NCBI GenBank assembly: GCA_900552755.1
Contig: USAY01000029.1
Location: forward strand, 1-17,306
Origin: an uncultured Collinsella sp.
Lineage (GTDB): Bacteria > Actinomycetota > Coriobacteriia > Coriobacteriales > Coriobacteriaceae
DNA: 17,306 nucleotides
Direction of reading: 5' to 3'
This document shows positions 9,233-16,160 of the stretch, in pieces. A model generated the notes under the pieces. That model was not told the origin of the DNA. It did not search any database and saw only the letters and a list, made by a program, of their open reading frames with translations. The stretch's first letter is position 1; each line of letters begins with the position of its first letter. The translations under genes and the position numbers were made by a program.

Positions 9233-9310
9233 TCCAAGGCACGCCGGTCTCCCCTCTCTTCTGGCAGCCTAAGCCCATCTCGTTAGGGTGTCCCACGAGA
9301 CGTCCGAACT

Positions 9311-9319
9311 TGCTACAAT
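9311..9319 (+). promoter_or_regulatory. Candidate extended -10 for mnmA
   Basis: TGC-TACAAT, an extended -10 one base off consensus, without a convincing -35 at 16-18 bases. It would start transcription at about 9326, inside the left arm of the following hairpin. Confidence 0.4.
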
Positions 9320-9323
9320 GTCT

Positions 9324-9362
9324 GCGGCGCGGAACCAGCCTCCCGCGCCGCTTTTCTTTTTT
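9324..9362 (+). terminator. Rho-independent terminator-like hairpin in the cysK-mnmA gap
   Basis: Perfect nine-base stem GCGGCGCGG (9324-9332) with CCGCGCCGC (9343-9351), ten-base loop, then TTTTCTTTTTT (9352-9362). It lies 30 bases before the mnmA start. It would end cysK transcripts; if the -10 at 9314 is used it would instead sit at the very 5' end of the mnmA message. Confidence 0.8.
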
Positions 9363-9391
9363 GGCCACATGCCACCAAGGAGAACCTCCCC

Positions 9392-10492
9392 ATGCACAAC
9401 AAGCGCGTGCTCGTCGCCATGAGCGGCGGCGTCGATTCCAGCGTGACCGCGTACCTGCTCAAAAGCCAGGGCTACGAATGCGTCGGCGCCACCATGCGCC
9501 TCACCCGCCCCGCACCCGACCCCGCCACGGGCATGAGTAAGGTCGACCGCGACATCGCCGATGCAAAGGCCGTCGCCGAGCGCCTGGGGATACCCCACCA
9601 TGTGCTCGACCTGCAGCAGACCTTCGACCGCAACGTTATCGAGCGCTTCGTGACTGCCTATCAGGAGGGGTTGACGCCCAACCCGTGCATCATCTGCAAC
9701 CGCCATATTAAGTTTGGCGCGCTGCTCGATGCGACGCTGGATATGGGCTGCGACTACATCGCCACGGGACATTACGCCAAAACAAGCCAGGCGGCAGACG
9801 GCACCTGGCAGCTACATCGCGGCGAAGACCCCAAAAAGGACCAAAGCTACTTTTTGTATTCGCTTACGCAGGAGCGCCTGGCGCACACGATCTTTCCACT
9901 GGCAGGCCTGGACAAGGAGCGCGACGTGCGCCGCATAGCCGCCGAGCAGGGCTTTACCAACGCCCAGAAGGCCGAAAGCGAGGACATCTGCTTTATTCCA
10001 GACGGTGACTACGCGGGCTATATCGAGCGCCGCTGCGGACATCCCGCTGCACCGGGCGACATTGTGTGGCGCGACGGCAGCGTGGTCGGGCGCCACAATG
10101 GCGCGCTGCGCTACACCATCGGCCAGCGCAAAGGCCTGGGCGTCGCGATGGCGCATCCCGTGTATGTGACGGGCGTCGACGCCGCCAACAACACCGTGCA
10201 TCTGGGCGAGGCCGAGGACCTGACCGCCGCCGCCCTCACGGCCGATGAGTGGATCTGGAGCGCGCCGGACGCACGCATGGAGGCCGAGCTGGATGCCGGC
10301 GGCATTCGCGTAGGTGCCAAGTACCGCTACCGTCAGAAAGACCAGGCAGCGACCCTTACGCGTGACGCCGACGGACAAATGCTGCTAACTTTTGACGAGC
10401 CGCAGCGCGCCATCGCCCCCGGCCAGGCTGTCGTCGTCTACCGCGGCGACGTCGTCCTCGGCGGCGGCACCGTGACTGCCGCCATCAAGTAG
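9392..10492 (+). CDS. mnmA: tRNA-specific 2-thiouridylase MnmA
   Basis: 366 residues, normal for MnmA, the enzyme that adenylates and thiolates U34 of Lys, Glu and Gln tRNAs using sulfur relayed from a cysteine desulfurase. The PP-loop SGGVDSS is at 11-17. The catalytic cysteine C102 lies in NPCIICNRHIKFG, and the partner cysteine C200 lies in SEDICFIPDGDY; both are present, so the enzyme should be active. KKDQSYFLY (148-156) and RYTIGQRKGLG are also characteristic, and the C-terminal beta-barrel is complete. AAGGAG lies nine bases before ATG. No cysteine desulfurase gene accompanies it in this window, although cysK is directly upstream. Confidence 0.96.
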   Translation: MHNKRVLVAMSGGVDSSVTAYLLKSQGYECVGATMRLTRPAPDPATGMSKVDRDIADAKAVAERLGIPHHVLDLQQTFDRNVIERFVTAYQEGLTPNPCIICNRHIKFGALLDATLDMGCDYIATGHYAKTSQAADGTWQLHRGEDPKKDQSYFLYSLTQERLAHTIFPLAGLDKERDVRRIAAEQGFTNAQKAESEDICFIPDGDYAGYIERRCGHPAAPGDIVWRDGSVVGRHNGALRYTIGQRKGLGVAMAHPVYVTGVDAANNTVHLGEAEDLTAAALTADEWIWSAPDARMEAELDAGGIRVGAKYRYRQKDQAATLTRDADGQMLLTFDEPQRAIAPGQAVVVYRGDVVLGGGTVTAAIK

Positions 10493-10507
10493 TCCCATCC
10501 CCTTCAT

Positions 10508-10576
10508 AAGTTGCGGTGAAATAGGGACTGTTTAAACGTTTAAAACCGCCAAACAGTCCCTATTTCACCGCAACTT
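10508..10576. repeat. Perfect 26-base inverted repeat after mnmA
   Basis: Arms 10508-10533 and 10551-10576 are exact inverse copies (arm core GTTGCGGTGAAATAGGGACT), with a 17-base centre that itself contains AAACGTTT. It lies in the convergent gap between mnmA and the M42 peptidase. A second small stem, CGGCCTC/GAGGCCG (10585-10591 with 10614-10620), follows. No T run accompanies either, so a mobile or REP-type palindrome is more likely than a plain terminator, though it may also stop transcription from both sides. Confidence 0.9.
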
Positions 10577-10628
10577 AGAGAGGACGGCCTCAGTCGGTAC
10601 TACTGTATCAGCCGAGGCCGCTGCATCG

Positions 10629-11657
10629 TTAGCGCTGAACGTAGGCGCGAACCAGCTCGTAGGTATTGCGCACGCCGTCGATGTGGCTGCGCTCGTAGTT
10701 GTGGCTCGCGTACACGCCGGGGCCGATCAGACCATGGCGAATGTCGTAGCCGGCCGAGAGCGTGGCCTCGACGTCGGAGCCGTAGTGCGGGTACACATCG
10801 ATGGCGTAATCGAGCTCCAGCTCGCGCGCGATGTTGGACAACGTGGTTACCAGGTCGTAGTTGTACGGACCGCCCGAATCCTTGGCGCAGATCGAAACCA
10901 TGCGCTCGGTGCAGCTCAGGTCGTCGCCCACGCAGCCCATGTCCACGCTGATCATCTCGCGCGTGTCGGCCGGCACAAAGGCACCGCCGTGGCCGACCTC
11001 CTCGTACACCGTAAAGAGCAGCGATACCTTGCGCGAAAGCGTCACCTCGTCGTCGGCGACGGCGCGGGACAAACCCAGCAGAATCGACGCGGACAGCTTG
11101 TCGTCAAGGAAGCGGCTCTTAATGTAGCCGCTCTCCGTCACCGTGGTGCGCGGGTCCATAGCGATGATATCGCCCGTCTGAATACCCAGCTCAAGCACGT
11201 CATCCTTGCTGTCAACGTTCTCGTCGAGCAGGATTTCCATGTTCTTCTCGATGGTTTTGACCGGCTCATCGGCCACATGCGCTGAAGGCTCGGTGTTAAG
11301 AACCACACCCGTGTAGACATTGCCATCGCGCGTGTAAACGGTGCAGTTCTCGCCATCGGCCGTAGACCATTGGTGCCCACCAAGCGTCGTGGGACGCAGG
11401 CGGCCATTGTCCTTAATGGAGCGCACCATGGCGCCCAGGGTATCGACATGGCTCGCCAACACAAGCGGCTCGCCCTCGCCGCCAAGCTCAACGAGCACAT
11501 TGCCCTTGTTAGAACGCTCGGGCCCAAAGCCCATATCGCGCAACGTCTCCATCAGATAATCAGTCGCCGCACGGGTATAGCCCGTAGGCGAAGCAATAGA
11601 AGTCAGCGCCTTCAACTGGTCAGTAATATAGGAGAGCGTAGAATCCATCTTGGACAC
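10629..11657 (-). CDS. M42-family metalloaminopeptidase
   Basis: 342 residues from a GTG at 11657, chosen because AAAGGG lies eight bases upstream; ATG at 11648, three codons in, is the alternative. Members are cytosolic, form dodecameric shells and trim peptides with two Zn or Co ions. Ligands and catalytic residues visible: H70 and D72 in LASHVDTLGAMV, bridging D185 in SRFLDDKLSA, E219 and E220 in TVYEEVGHGGAF (catalytic base and metal ligand), D239 in SVDMG, and H319 in YASHNYERSH. All positions expected of an active M42 enzyme are present. The specificity (glutamyl, leucyl or lysyl aminopeptidase) cannot be told. It is transcribed alone on the minus strand, convergent with mnmA. Confidence 0.9.
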   Translation of the reverse strand: MSKMDSTLSYITDQLKALTSIASPTGYTRAATDYLMETLRDMGFGPERSNKGNVLVELGGEGEPLVLASHVDTLGAMVRSIKDNGRLRPTTLGGHQWSTADGENCTVYTRDGNVYTGVVLNTEPSAHVADEPVKTIEKNMEILLDENVDSKDDVLELGIQTGDIIAMDPRTTVTESGYIKSRFLDDKLSASILLGLSRAVADDEVTLSRKVSLLFTVYEEVGHGGAFVPADTREMISVDMGCVGDDLSCTERMVSICAKDSGGPYNYDLVTTLSNIARELELDYAIDVYPHYGSDVEATLSAGYDIRHGLIGPGVYASHNYERSHIDGVRNTYELVRAYVQR

Positions 11658-11741
11658 CAAAGTCACCCTTTCATATCGAATTAAACCCACAGCAACGATA
11701 CCACCGCGAACCATCTTTTTACCTAGCGAGATGACCCATTG

Positions 11742-11755
11742 AGTTCTTCAGAACT
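11742..11755. repeat. Short palindrome upstream of the M42 gene
   Basis: AGTTCT-TC-AGAACT, perfect six-base arms 85 bases before the peptidase start. It resembles the core of the palindrome after cysK (GTTCT-T-AGAAC). It could be an operator; this is weakly supported. Confidence 0.35.
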
Positions 11756-11776
11756 GCGCCCGCCACGATAACGAGC

Positions 11777-11908
11777 CGGCGGGCCCCCTGCCCGTTAGCC
11801 CCACAATCTTTCCGCAGGACGGAGGAAGCCCCCGCCGCACGAAGTGCGCAGCGGGGGCTTCCGACATGTCCGAGGACGATTGTGGGGCTAACGAGCAGGG
11901 GCCCGCCG
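11777..11908. repeat. 132-base nested palindrome between fucO-like and M42 genes
   Basis: The outer arms 11777-11808 and 11878-11908 are inverted copies with one extra base and one mismatch. The inner arms GGAAGCCCCCGC (11824-11835) and GCGGGGGCTTCC (11851-11862) are perfect, and CGCAC/GTGCG (11836-11840 with 11844-11848) continues the inner stem to a GAA loop. It begins eight bases after the stop of the dehydrogenase gene. There is no T run. It could act as an RNA 3' stabiliser or stop, or be a mobile palindromic unit. Confidence 0.85.
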
Positions 11909-11915
11909 AACCAAG

Positions 11916-13082
11916 TTAGGCAGCCGGGCAGATCTTCTTGAAGAGCTCGATGACGTCGTCGAGCGTCGCCTCGCGCGGGTTACCCGGGAAGCAGGCGTCG
12001 GCCATGGCGTCCTTGGCCAGGACCTCGATCTCGTCAGCCTTCATGGCCTCGCAGACGTGCGGGATGTTCACGTCGGCAGAAAGCTGTTTAACGGCGGCGA
12101 TAGCGGCATCGGCAGCCTCGTCGGTGCTCATGCCCGTGGTGTCAACGCCCATGGCGACGGCAACCTTGGCCAGGCGCTCGGCGCAAACCGGCTTGTTGAA
12201 CTCCATGGCGATCGGCAGCAGCATGGCGCAGGCGACGCCGTGCGGGGTGTCGTAGTGAGCGGACAGGGTGTGAGCCATGGCGTGGTCGATGCCCAGGCCG
12301 ACATTGGAGAAGCCCATGCCGGCGACATACTGGCCAAGAGCCATGCCCTCGCGGCCGGAGCCGGGCTTGCCGGACTTGGCCTCGGCGACGGAGTCGCGCA
12401 GGTTCTCGCTGATCAGCTTGATAGCCTCAAAGTGGAACATGTCGGAGAGCTCCCAAGCGCCCTTGGTGGTGTAGCCCTCGATGGCGTGGGTCAGTGCGTC
12501 CATGCCAGTGGAAGCGGTGAGGCCAGCGGGCATGGAAGCCATCATGTCGGGATCGACGACAGCAACCTCGGGGGCATCGTTGGTGTCGACGCACACGAAC
12601 TTGCGGACCTTCTCGGGGTCGGTGATGACGTAGTTGATGGTCACCTCAGCAGCGGTACCGGCGGTCGTCGGCACGGCGATAGTGAACACGGCATGGTTCT
12701 TGGTGGGAGCAACGCCCTCGAGGCTGCGGACATCGGCGAACTCGGGGTTGTTGATGATGATGCCGATAGCCTTGGCGGTATCCATGGAGGAGCCACCACC
12801 GATGGTCACGATAGCGTCAGCCTCGGCGGCCTTGAAGGCCTCGACGCCGTCCTTGACGTTCTGGATGGTGGGGTTGGGCTTGATCTCGGAGTAGAGGCTC
12901 CAAGCGATGTCAGCGGCGTCGAGCTCGTCGGTCACCTTAGCGGTAACGCCAAACTTGACCAGATCGGGGTCGGAGCAGACGAAGATCTTCTTGTAGCCGC
13001 GACGCTGGAGCTCGCCGGGGATCTCCTTGATGGCGCCGGAACCATGATAAGAGATGGTATTGAGAACGAAACGATTAGCCAT
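11916..13082 (-). CDS. fucO: Iron-containing alcohol dehydrogenase, lactaldehyde reductase (FucO) type
   Basis: 388 residues from ATG 13082, with GGGAGG six bases upstream; length and sequence closely follow FucO. Shared blocks: MANRFVLN start, GGGSSMDTAKAIGIIINNPEFADVRSLEG (NAD-binding glycine loop), VPTTAGTAAEVTINYVITD, DALTHAIEGY, EMALGQYVAGMGFSNVGLGIDHAMAH and TPHGVA. The metal-binding D and three H of this family are in these blocks (D of the D-M-M region, H of ALTHAIEG, H of GIDHAMAH, H of DTPHGV). The expected reaction is NADH-dependent reduction of lactaldehyde to 1,2-propanediol during fucose or rhamnose fermentation. No sugar genes are beside it, so related short-chain alcohol substrates remain possible. 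LacI-like operator motifs lie upstream. Confidence 0.88.
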   Translation of the reverse strand: MANRFVLNTISYHGSGAIKEIPGELQRRGYKKIFVCSDPDLVKFGVTAKVTDELDAADIAWSLYSEIKPNPTIQNVKDGVEAFKAAEADAIVTIGGGSSMDTAKAIGIIINNPEFADVRSLEGVAPTKNHAVFTIAVPTTAGTAAEVTINYVITDPEKVRKFVCVDTNDAPEVAVVDPDMMASMPAGLTASTGMDALTHAIEGYTTKGAWELSDMFHFEAIKLISENLRDSVAEAKSGKPGSGREGMALGQYVAGMGFSNVGLGIDHAMAHTLSAHYDTPHGVACAMLLPIAMEFNKPVCAERLAKVAVAMGVDTTGMSTDEAADAAIAAVKQLSADVNIPHVCEAMKADEIEVLAKDAMADACFPGNPREATLDDVIELFKKICPAA

Positions 13083-13141
13083 TGATAGCCTCCCATCGTG
13101 TGCGGGGCACCCATTACGCCCCACGCTATGAGTCCCATCCT

Positions 13142-13197
13142 AACGCTTTTGAAACGAAAAACACGTGAGAACGTCAAATTAGTTAAAGCGTTTCAAC
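13142..13197 (-). promoter_or_regulatory. Candidate control region of the fucO-like gene
   Basis: Two copies of AAAGCGTT in opposite orientation: minus-strand copy at 13149-13142 and plus-strand copy at 13185-13192, the latter within the near-palindrome GTTAAAGCGTTTCAAC (13182-13197). This is LacI/CcpA-type operator style. TTGACG (13177-13172, minus) between them could be a -35, but I see only a poor -10 (TTTCAA). The gap 13083-13384 otherwise holds an imperfect hairpin around 13211-13255 and the RiPP promoter region. Confidence 0.35.
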
Positions 13198-13316
13198 ATG
13201 ATAACGGAGTCCTAGACCTTCCCTCCCGACAGCAGCGAAGGCTAGATTATAGGAGCAATCGCCCAAAGGATACGACCACTCAGTCTATAAATTGTTTCTG
13301 TTTTAGCAATATATGT

Positions 13317-13350
13317 TTGACAATACGTTTATAAATGGTTACCTTATAGT
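13317..13350 (+). promoter_or_regulatory. Candidate promoter of the RiPP operon
   Basis: TTGACA (13317-13322) is a perfect -35. At 17 bases spacing the -10 would be TACCTT (13340-13345), which is poor; the better TATAGT (13345-13350) lies at 22 bases. One promoter here is likely, but the exact -10 is unclear. Confidence 0.4.
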
Positions 13351-13361
13351 AAACATCTTAG

Positions 13362-13384
13362 TTCACTAAAATAACATTAGTGAA
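13362..13384. promoter_or_regulatory. Perfect dyad, candidate operator of the RiPP operon
   Basis: TTCACTAA (13362-13369) and TTAGTGAA (13377-13384) are exact inverted arms around a seven-base AT-rich centre, directly downstream of the promoter candidate and 18 bases before the chosen maturase start. Its placement suits a repressor site or a leader hairpin. Confidence 0.55.
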
Positions 13385-13402
13385 ATGAAAGAGGCGGTAG
13401 AG

Positions 13403-14830
13403 ATGTTAGTTCTACCCATAAAGACCCTCTTGGGCCACTACATTTATGATGCCAATCGAAACGAGATACTTGCAGTAAGCAAAGATCTCTTCAATTACAT
13501 CTCAGAAGTCCAAGCAGGCGAAGTTTGCCCCGACTCCTATAAATCAGACCAAGAATTCCAGTTACTACAATCATGTGGCTACTGCTGCGATTCGCCATTG
13601 CAGGATGTCGCTTATCCATCAATTGACCTTTTGAAAGTTAAGCTGGAAAGAAATTTACGGATGATAACCCTTCAGCTGACTCAATCTTGCAACTTCCGAT
13701 GTGATTACTGTATCTATTCCGAAAACTCCTTATACAACAGAACCCACAGTCATAACTCTATGTCTGTTTCGACGGCCAAACATGCAATCGAATTCTTTAA
13801 GATGCACTCGATTGACAACCCAAACCCGGTCGTAGCATTTTATGGAGGAGAACCTCTCCTTCGATTTAGTGAAATTAAGCTAATTACTCAATATGCAGAA
13901 CAGGTATTTGAAGGAAAACACATCTCATTTCGAATTACAACCAATTGCTCTCTTTTATCTGAAGATATGGTTAAATTCTTCTTCGATTCTGGGCATGAAT
14001 TCTATTTGCTAATCAGTCTTGACGGGCCGCAGCAAATCCATGATAAGTCTAGGCATTACGCTAATGGTGAGTCCTCATACCAAGCAGTTATAGACAATGT
14101 TCATATGATTTTAGACAACCATCCTGAACGCAACAAATATATTCATTTTAATGCCGTAGTCGACACGAACAACATCTATAAAACAGTCTCTTCCTTTATA
14201 AATGATAAGGATATCGAGGCTTGCGATGTTCAATTCAACTACTTGGAACGCAACGGACGTATCGCCCCCTACAATGACAAGTTCTCAAGTCAACTGAATT
14301 ACGCCTTATTTAAAGCAAGAATTATGGACGAGCGCAAGATCGAAAAAGGAAACTGCAGCGATAGACTCGCTTCATATACGCTTGCAAGCATCAACCAAAA
14401 CATTAAGCGATTTGCACCTTCGAACATCCCAACAAAAGCTATACCCGGTGGTCCATGCGAGCCAGGAGTTACGCGTCTATTTGTGACAACAGCAGGAGCG
14501 CTTCTTCCTTGCGAAAGGGTCAGCGAAACAACCAAGGACATGTATATCGGTACATTGGATTCAGGATTTGATTTAGGTCAAATTGAAAAGATGATCAATG
14601 TTTCAAAGCTGACCAGCGATTCATGTAAAAAATGTTGGGCATTTCAGCTGTGCACTCAATGCATTAAAAGCGCAGATTGCAAAGGAGTAATTAGCCCTGA
14701 TTACAAACGAACAGCATGCGACAACTCAAAACGAATTGCCTTTGATCGACTTAATCAGAAAATACTTCGCTTTGAGCTTCATAGACACGAAGTGTCCATT
14801 ACAACGGCTCTTAAAAGGAACAAGCGATAA
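13403..14830 (+). CDS. Radical SAM/SPASM peptide maturase (CcpM-like, Cys-rich peptide type)
   Basis: 475 residues from ATG 13403, preferred over the in-frame ATG 13385 because GAGG lies eight bases before it. Residues 1-75 resemble the short N-terminal domain that binds precursor peptides in such maturases. The radical SAM core has SCNFRCDYC with C96, C100 and C103 (CxxxCxxC, 4Fe-4S and SAM) and YGGEP at 147-151. The C-terminal SPASM domain carries C352, C370, C408, C411, C417, C420, C426 and C439 (CKKC-x5-CTQC), enough for two auxiliary 4Fe-4S clusters. The family crosslinks ribosomal peptides, often with Cys thioethers. The neighbours (TIGR04066-like, ACP-related, Cys-rich peptide) fit the clostridial CcpM/Clo7bot systems; that subfamily name is from recall and not checked by a model search. 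Confidence 0.9.
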   Translation: MLVLPIKTLLGHYIYDANRNEILAVSKDLFNYISEVQAGEVCPDSYKSDQEFQLLQSCGYCCDSPLQDVAYPSIDLLKVKLERNLRMITLQLTQSCNFRCDYCIYSENSLYNRTHSHNSMSVSTAKHAIEFFKMHSIDNPNPVVAFYGGEPLLRFSEIKLITQYAEQVFEGKHISFRITTNCSLLSEDMVKFFFDSGHEFYLLISLDGPQQIHDKSRHYANGESSYQAVIDNVHMILDNHPERNKYIHFNAVVDTNNIYKTVSSFINDKDIEACDVQFNYLERNGRIAPYNDKFSSQLNYALFKARIMDERKIEKGNCSDRLASYTLASINQNIKRFAPSNIPTKAIPGGPCEPGVTRLFVTTAGALLPCERVSETTKDMYIGTLDSGFDLGQIEKMINVSKLTSDSCKKCWAFQLCTQCIKSADCKGVISPDYKRTACDNSKRIAFDRLNQKILRFELHRHEVSITTALKRNKR

Positions 14831-14835
14831 AAATC

Positions 14836-15849
14836 ATGAAGACAATTGGACTTATATCTTTCACGAGAGCTGACTATCCTCTTCTAATTGGATTGCTAGG
14901 AATTGGCTACAATATTCGGGTATCAACACCATGTGGCATTCTACCGGACGGCGTAGATGTTGCCAACCTTGTTAATTGCAAAGAAATTGGCATAAGAAAT
15001 CGAATTAACTATGTAACGACAATCGATGAATCAGACCTGGTTGTCGTTTTATCGACGAAAGAAAGCGCCACAGGACTCATAGAATTTAGTAAACACGCTG
15101 AAACCTATGCACATTCTGTAAATAAGAAGGTTGTCAGTCAACTCGCCACTGAACAAATTGAGTCTAGCAAAAGCGACATGCAGGAATTAGCCCTGATACC
15201 AAAAATTGTTGTCGGGAATCTATATACACCCGCCGATTCAACAATTACGTTTAGTAGCATCGTTAGCGAGATGAGAAAGCACCATCCCAATCTATGCGCT
15301 TTGAGCTTCAATCCTTTAAATGAAATCTGGGGCTGCAACACCCTTAGTTTTGATGGTGGCCAATCCGCCGTCATCAAAATGAATGAGCAGATCAACATCA
15401 TCATTGAGAATGATAAATCCGACCTAGCTCTATTAGAAACGCCCAATGTGCTTATGAAATACGACGACCACATTTGCGGAGATTACGGATTAGGATCGAT
15501 TGCTGCATGTCGAGCTTTCTGCCCTGACTTGGCCATTATCAATATCCCATACACGATAGCCGACTACGACATAATGCTTGGGCTCATGCCCATAATTGAA
15601 ACGCTAACGCAAGCAGAGAAAGTTCAATTTGAAATTACAAACGAAGTACTTGACGCCACTGAAGGGTTGGAGACGCATAGATTTCAAATAAGCTATTCAT
15701 CTAGCGATAAAGCAATTCAAGCAGCAAGAGAACTTCGTCTAAGAGGAATGCCCTGTTTCTCAGCCAGCTTAGATCCAGAAGAATCATTACTATGCTGCAA
15801 AACAATCGAGAACGAGTTGTTTGATTTCGATATTGGGGTGCTGAGATGA
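14836..15849 (+). CDS. Peptide maturation system protein, TIGR04066-like
   Basis: 337 residues, starting five bases after the maturase stop; AAAGGA inside the end of the maturase gene is the nearest ribosome site. The N-terminus MKTIGLISFTRADYPLLIGLLGIGYNIRVSTPCG, the GIRNRINYVTTIDESDLVVVL stretch, and GDYGLGSIAACRAFCPDLAIINIPY (about 215-239) suggest a soluble alpha/beta protein without signal peptide or membrane segments. I assign it to the companion protein of Cys-rich peptide systems (TIGR04066 family) from overall pattern and position; no biochemical role is established that I know of. The codon use is AT-rich like the rest of the island. Its end overlaps the next start by four bases (ATGA). 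Confidence 0.6.
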   Translation: MKTIGLISFTRADYPLLIGLLGIGYNIRVSTPCGILPDGVDVANLVNCKEIGIRNRINYVTTIDESDLVVVLSTKESATGLIEFSKHAETYAHSVNKKVVSQLATEQIESSKSDMQELALIPKIVVGNLYTPADSTITFSSIVSEMRKHHPNLCALSFNPLNEIWGCNTLSFDGGQSAVIKMNEQINIIIENDKSDLALLETPNVLMKYDDHICGDYGLGSIAACRAFCPDLAIINIPYTIADYDIMLGLMPIIETLTQAEKVQFEITNEVLDATEGLETHRFQISYSSSDKAIQAARELRLRGMPCFSASLDPEESLLCCKTIENELFDFDIGVLR

Positions 15850-16160
15850 CAGCATATCGTAAAGATGAAACCATCTACGCAGAAATCGAAAAAGCGATAA
15901 GCAATATTAGAGATTTGGATTTGACTCAATTTGACCAAAATCTAAGAAATCAGCAATTGACCGACCCGCCATTCAACTTGTCCTCATCAGATTTAGTTCG
16001 ACTACTTATTTATCTTGAAAGCAGGTTTTCTGTTTACGTTGAGTACTCGTCGATTGAAAACCTAGGGTTCAACAGTGTTGAGGAGGTGAAGAAGGTAATA
16101 GAACAGTCAGAAACAATCGAACAATGGGAGGCAGATCATGAGAAGTATTCGTCCATTTAA
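15846..16160 (+). CDS. Acyl-carrier-related protein of a peptide maturation system
   Basis: 104 residues, coupled to the gene before by an ATGA overlap. The stretch SSSDLVRLLIYLESRFSVYVEYSSIENLGFNSVEEVKKVIEQ (46-87) aligns by eye with the acyl carrier core DSLDLVELVMALEEEFGI...VGDVVDYI. The phosphopantetheine serine would be S47, but the usual D and L around it are both S, so modification is uncertain. Such ACP-related small proteins (TIGR04069 type) accompany clostridial Cys-rich peptide maturases and probably act as a scaffold or carrier. Its 3' end contains the ribosome site and first 23 bases of the precursor gene. Confidence 0.6.
   Translation: MTAYRKDETIYAEIEKAISNIRDLDLTQFDQNLRNQQLTDPPFNLSSSDLVRLLIYLESRFSVYVEYSSIENLGFNSVEEVKKVIEQSETIEQWEADHEKYSSI
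16126..16131 (+). promoter_or_regulatory. Strong ribosome binding site of the precursor peptide
   Basis: GGGAGG ends six bases before ATG 16138, inside the ACP-related gene. It is the best Shine-Dalgarno sequence of the island and decides that this short frame is translated. Confidence 0.8.

Noticed and set aside
9211..9391. T-box or riboswitch in the cysK-mnmA gap
   Set aside because: The AGGGTG at 9285-9290 recalls a T-box end, but the specifier region and the conserved GGTACCGCG-type antiterminator are missing.
12057..13085. 342-codon plus-strand frame
   Set aside because: Antisense shadow of the dehydrogenase; the minus-strand protein matches FucO throughout.
13313..13369. 18-codon frame starting MFDNTF as a second precursor
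   Set aside because: No ribosome site, no Cys, and it overlaps the promoter and dyad.
13083..13384. tRNA, attachment site or integrase at the island boundary
   Set aside because: No cloverleaf, direct repeat or recombinase fragment could be found by eye.
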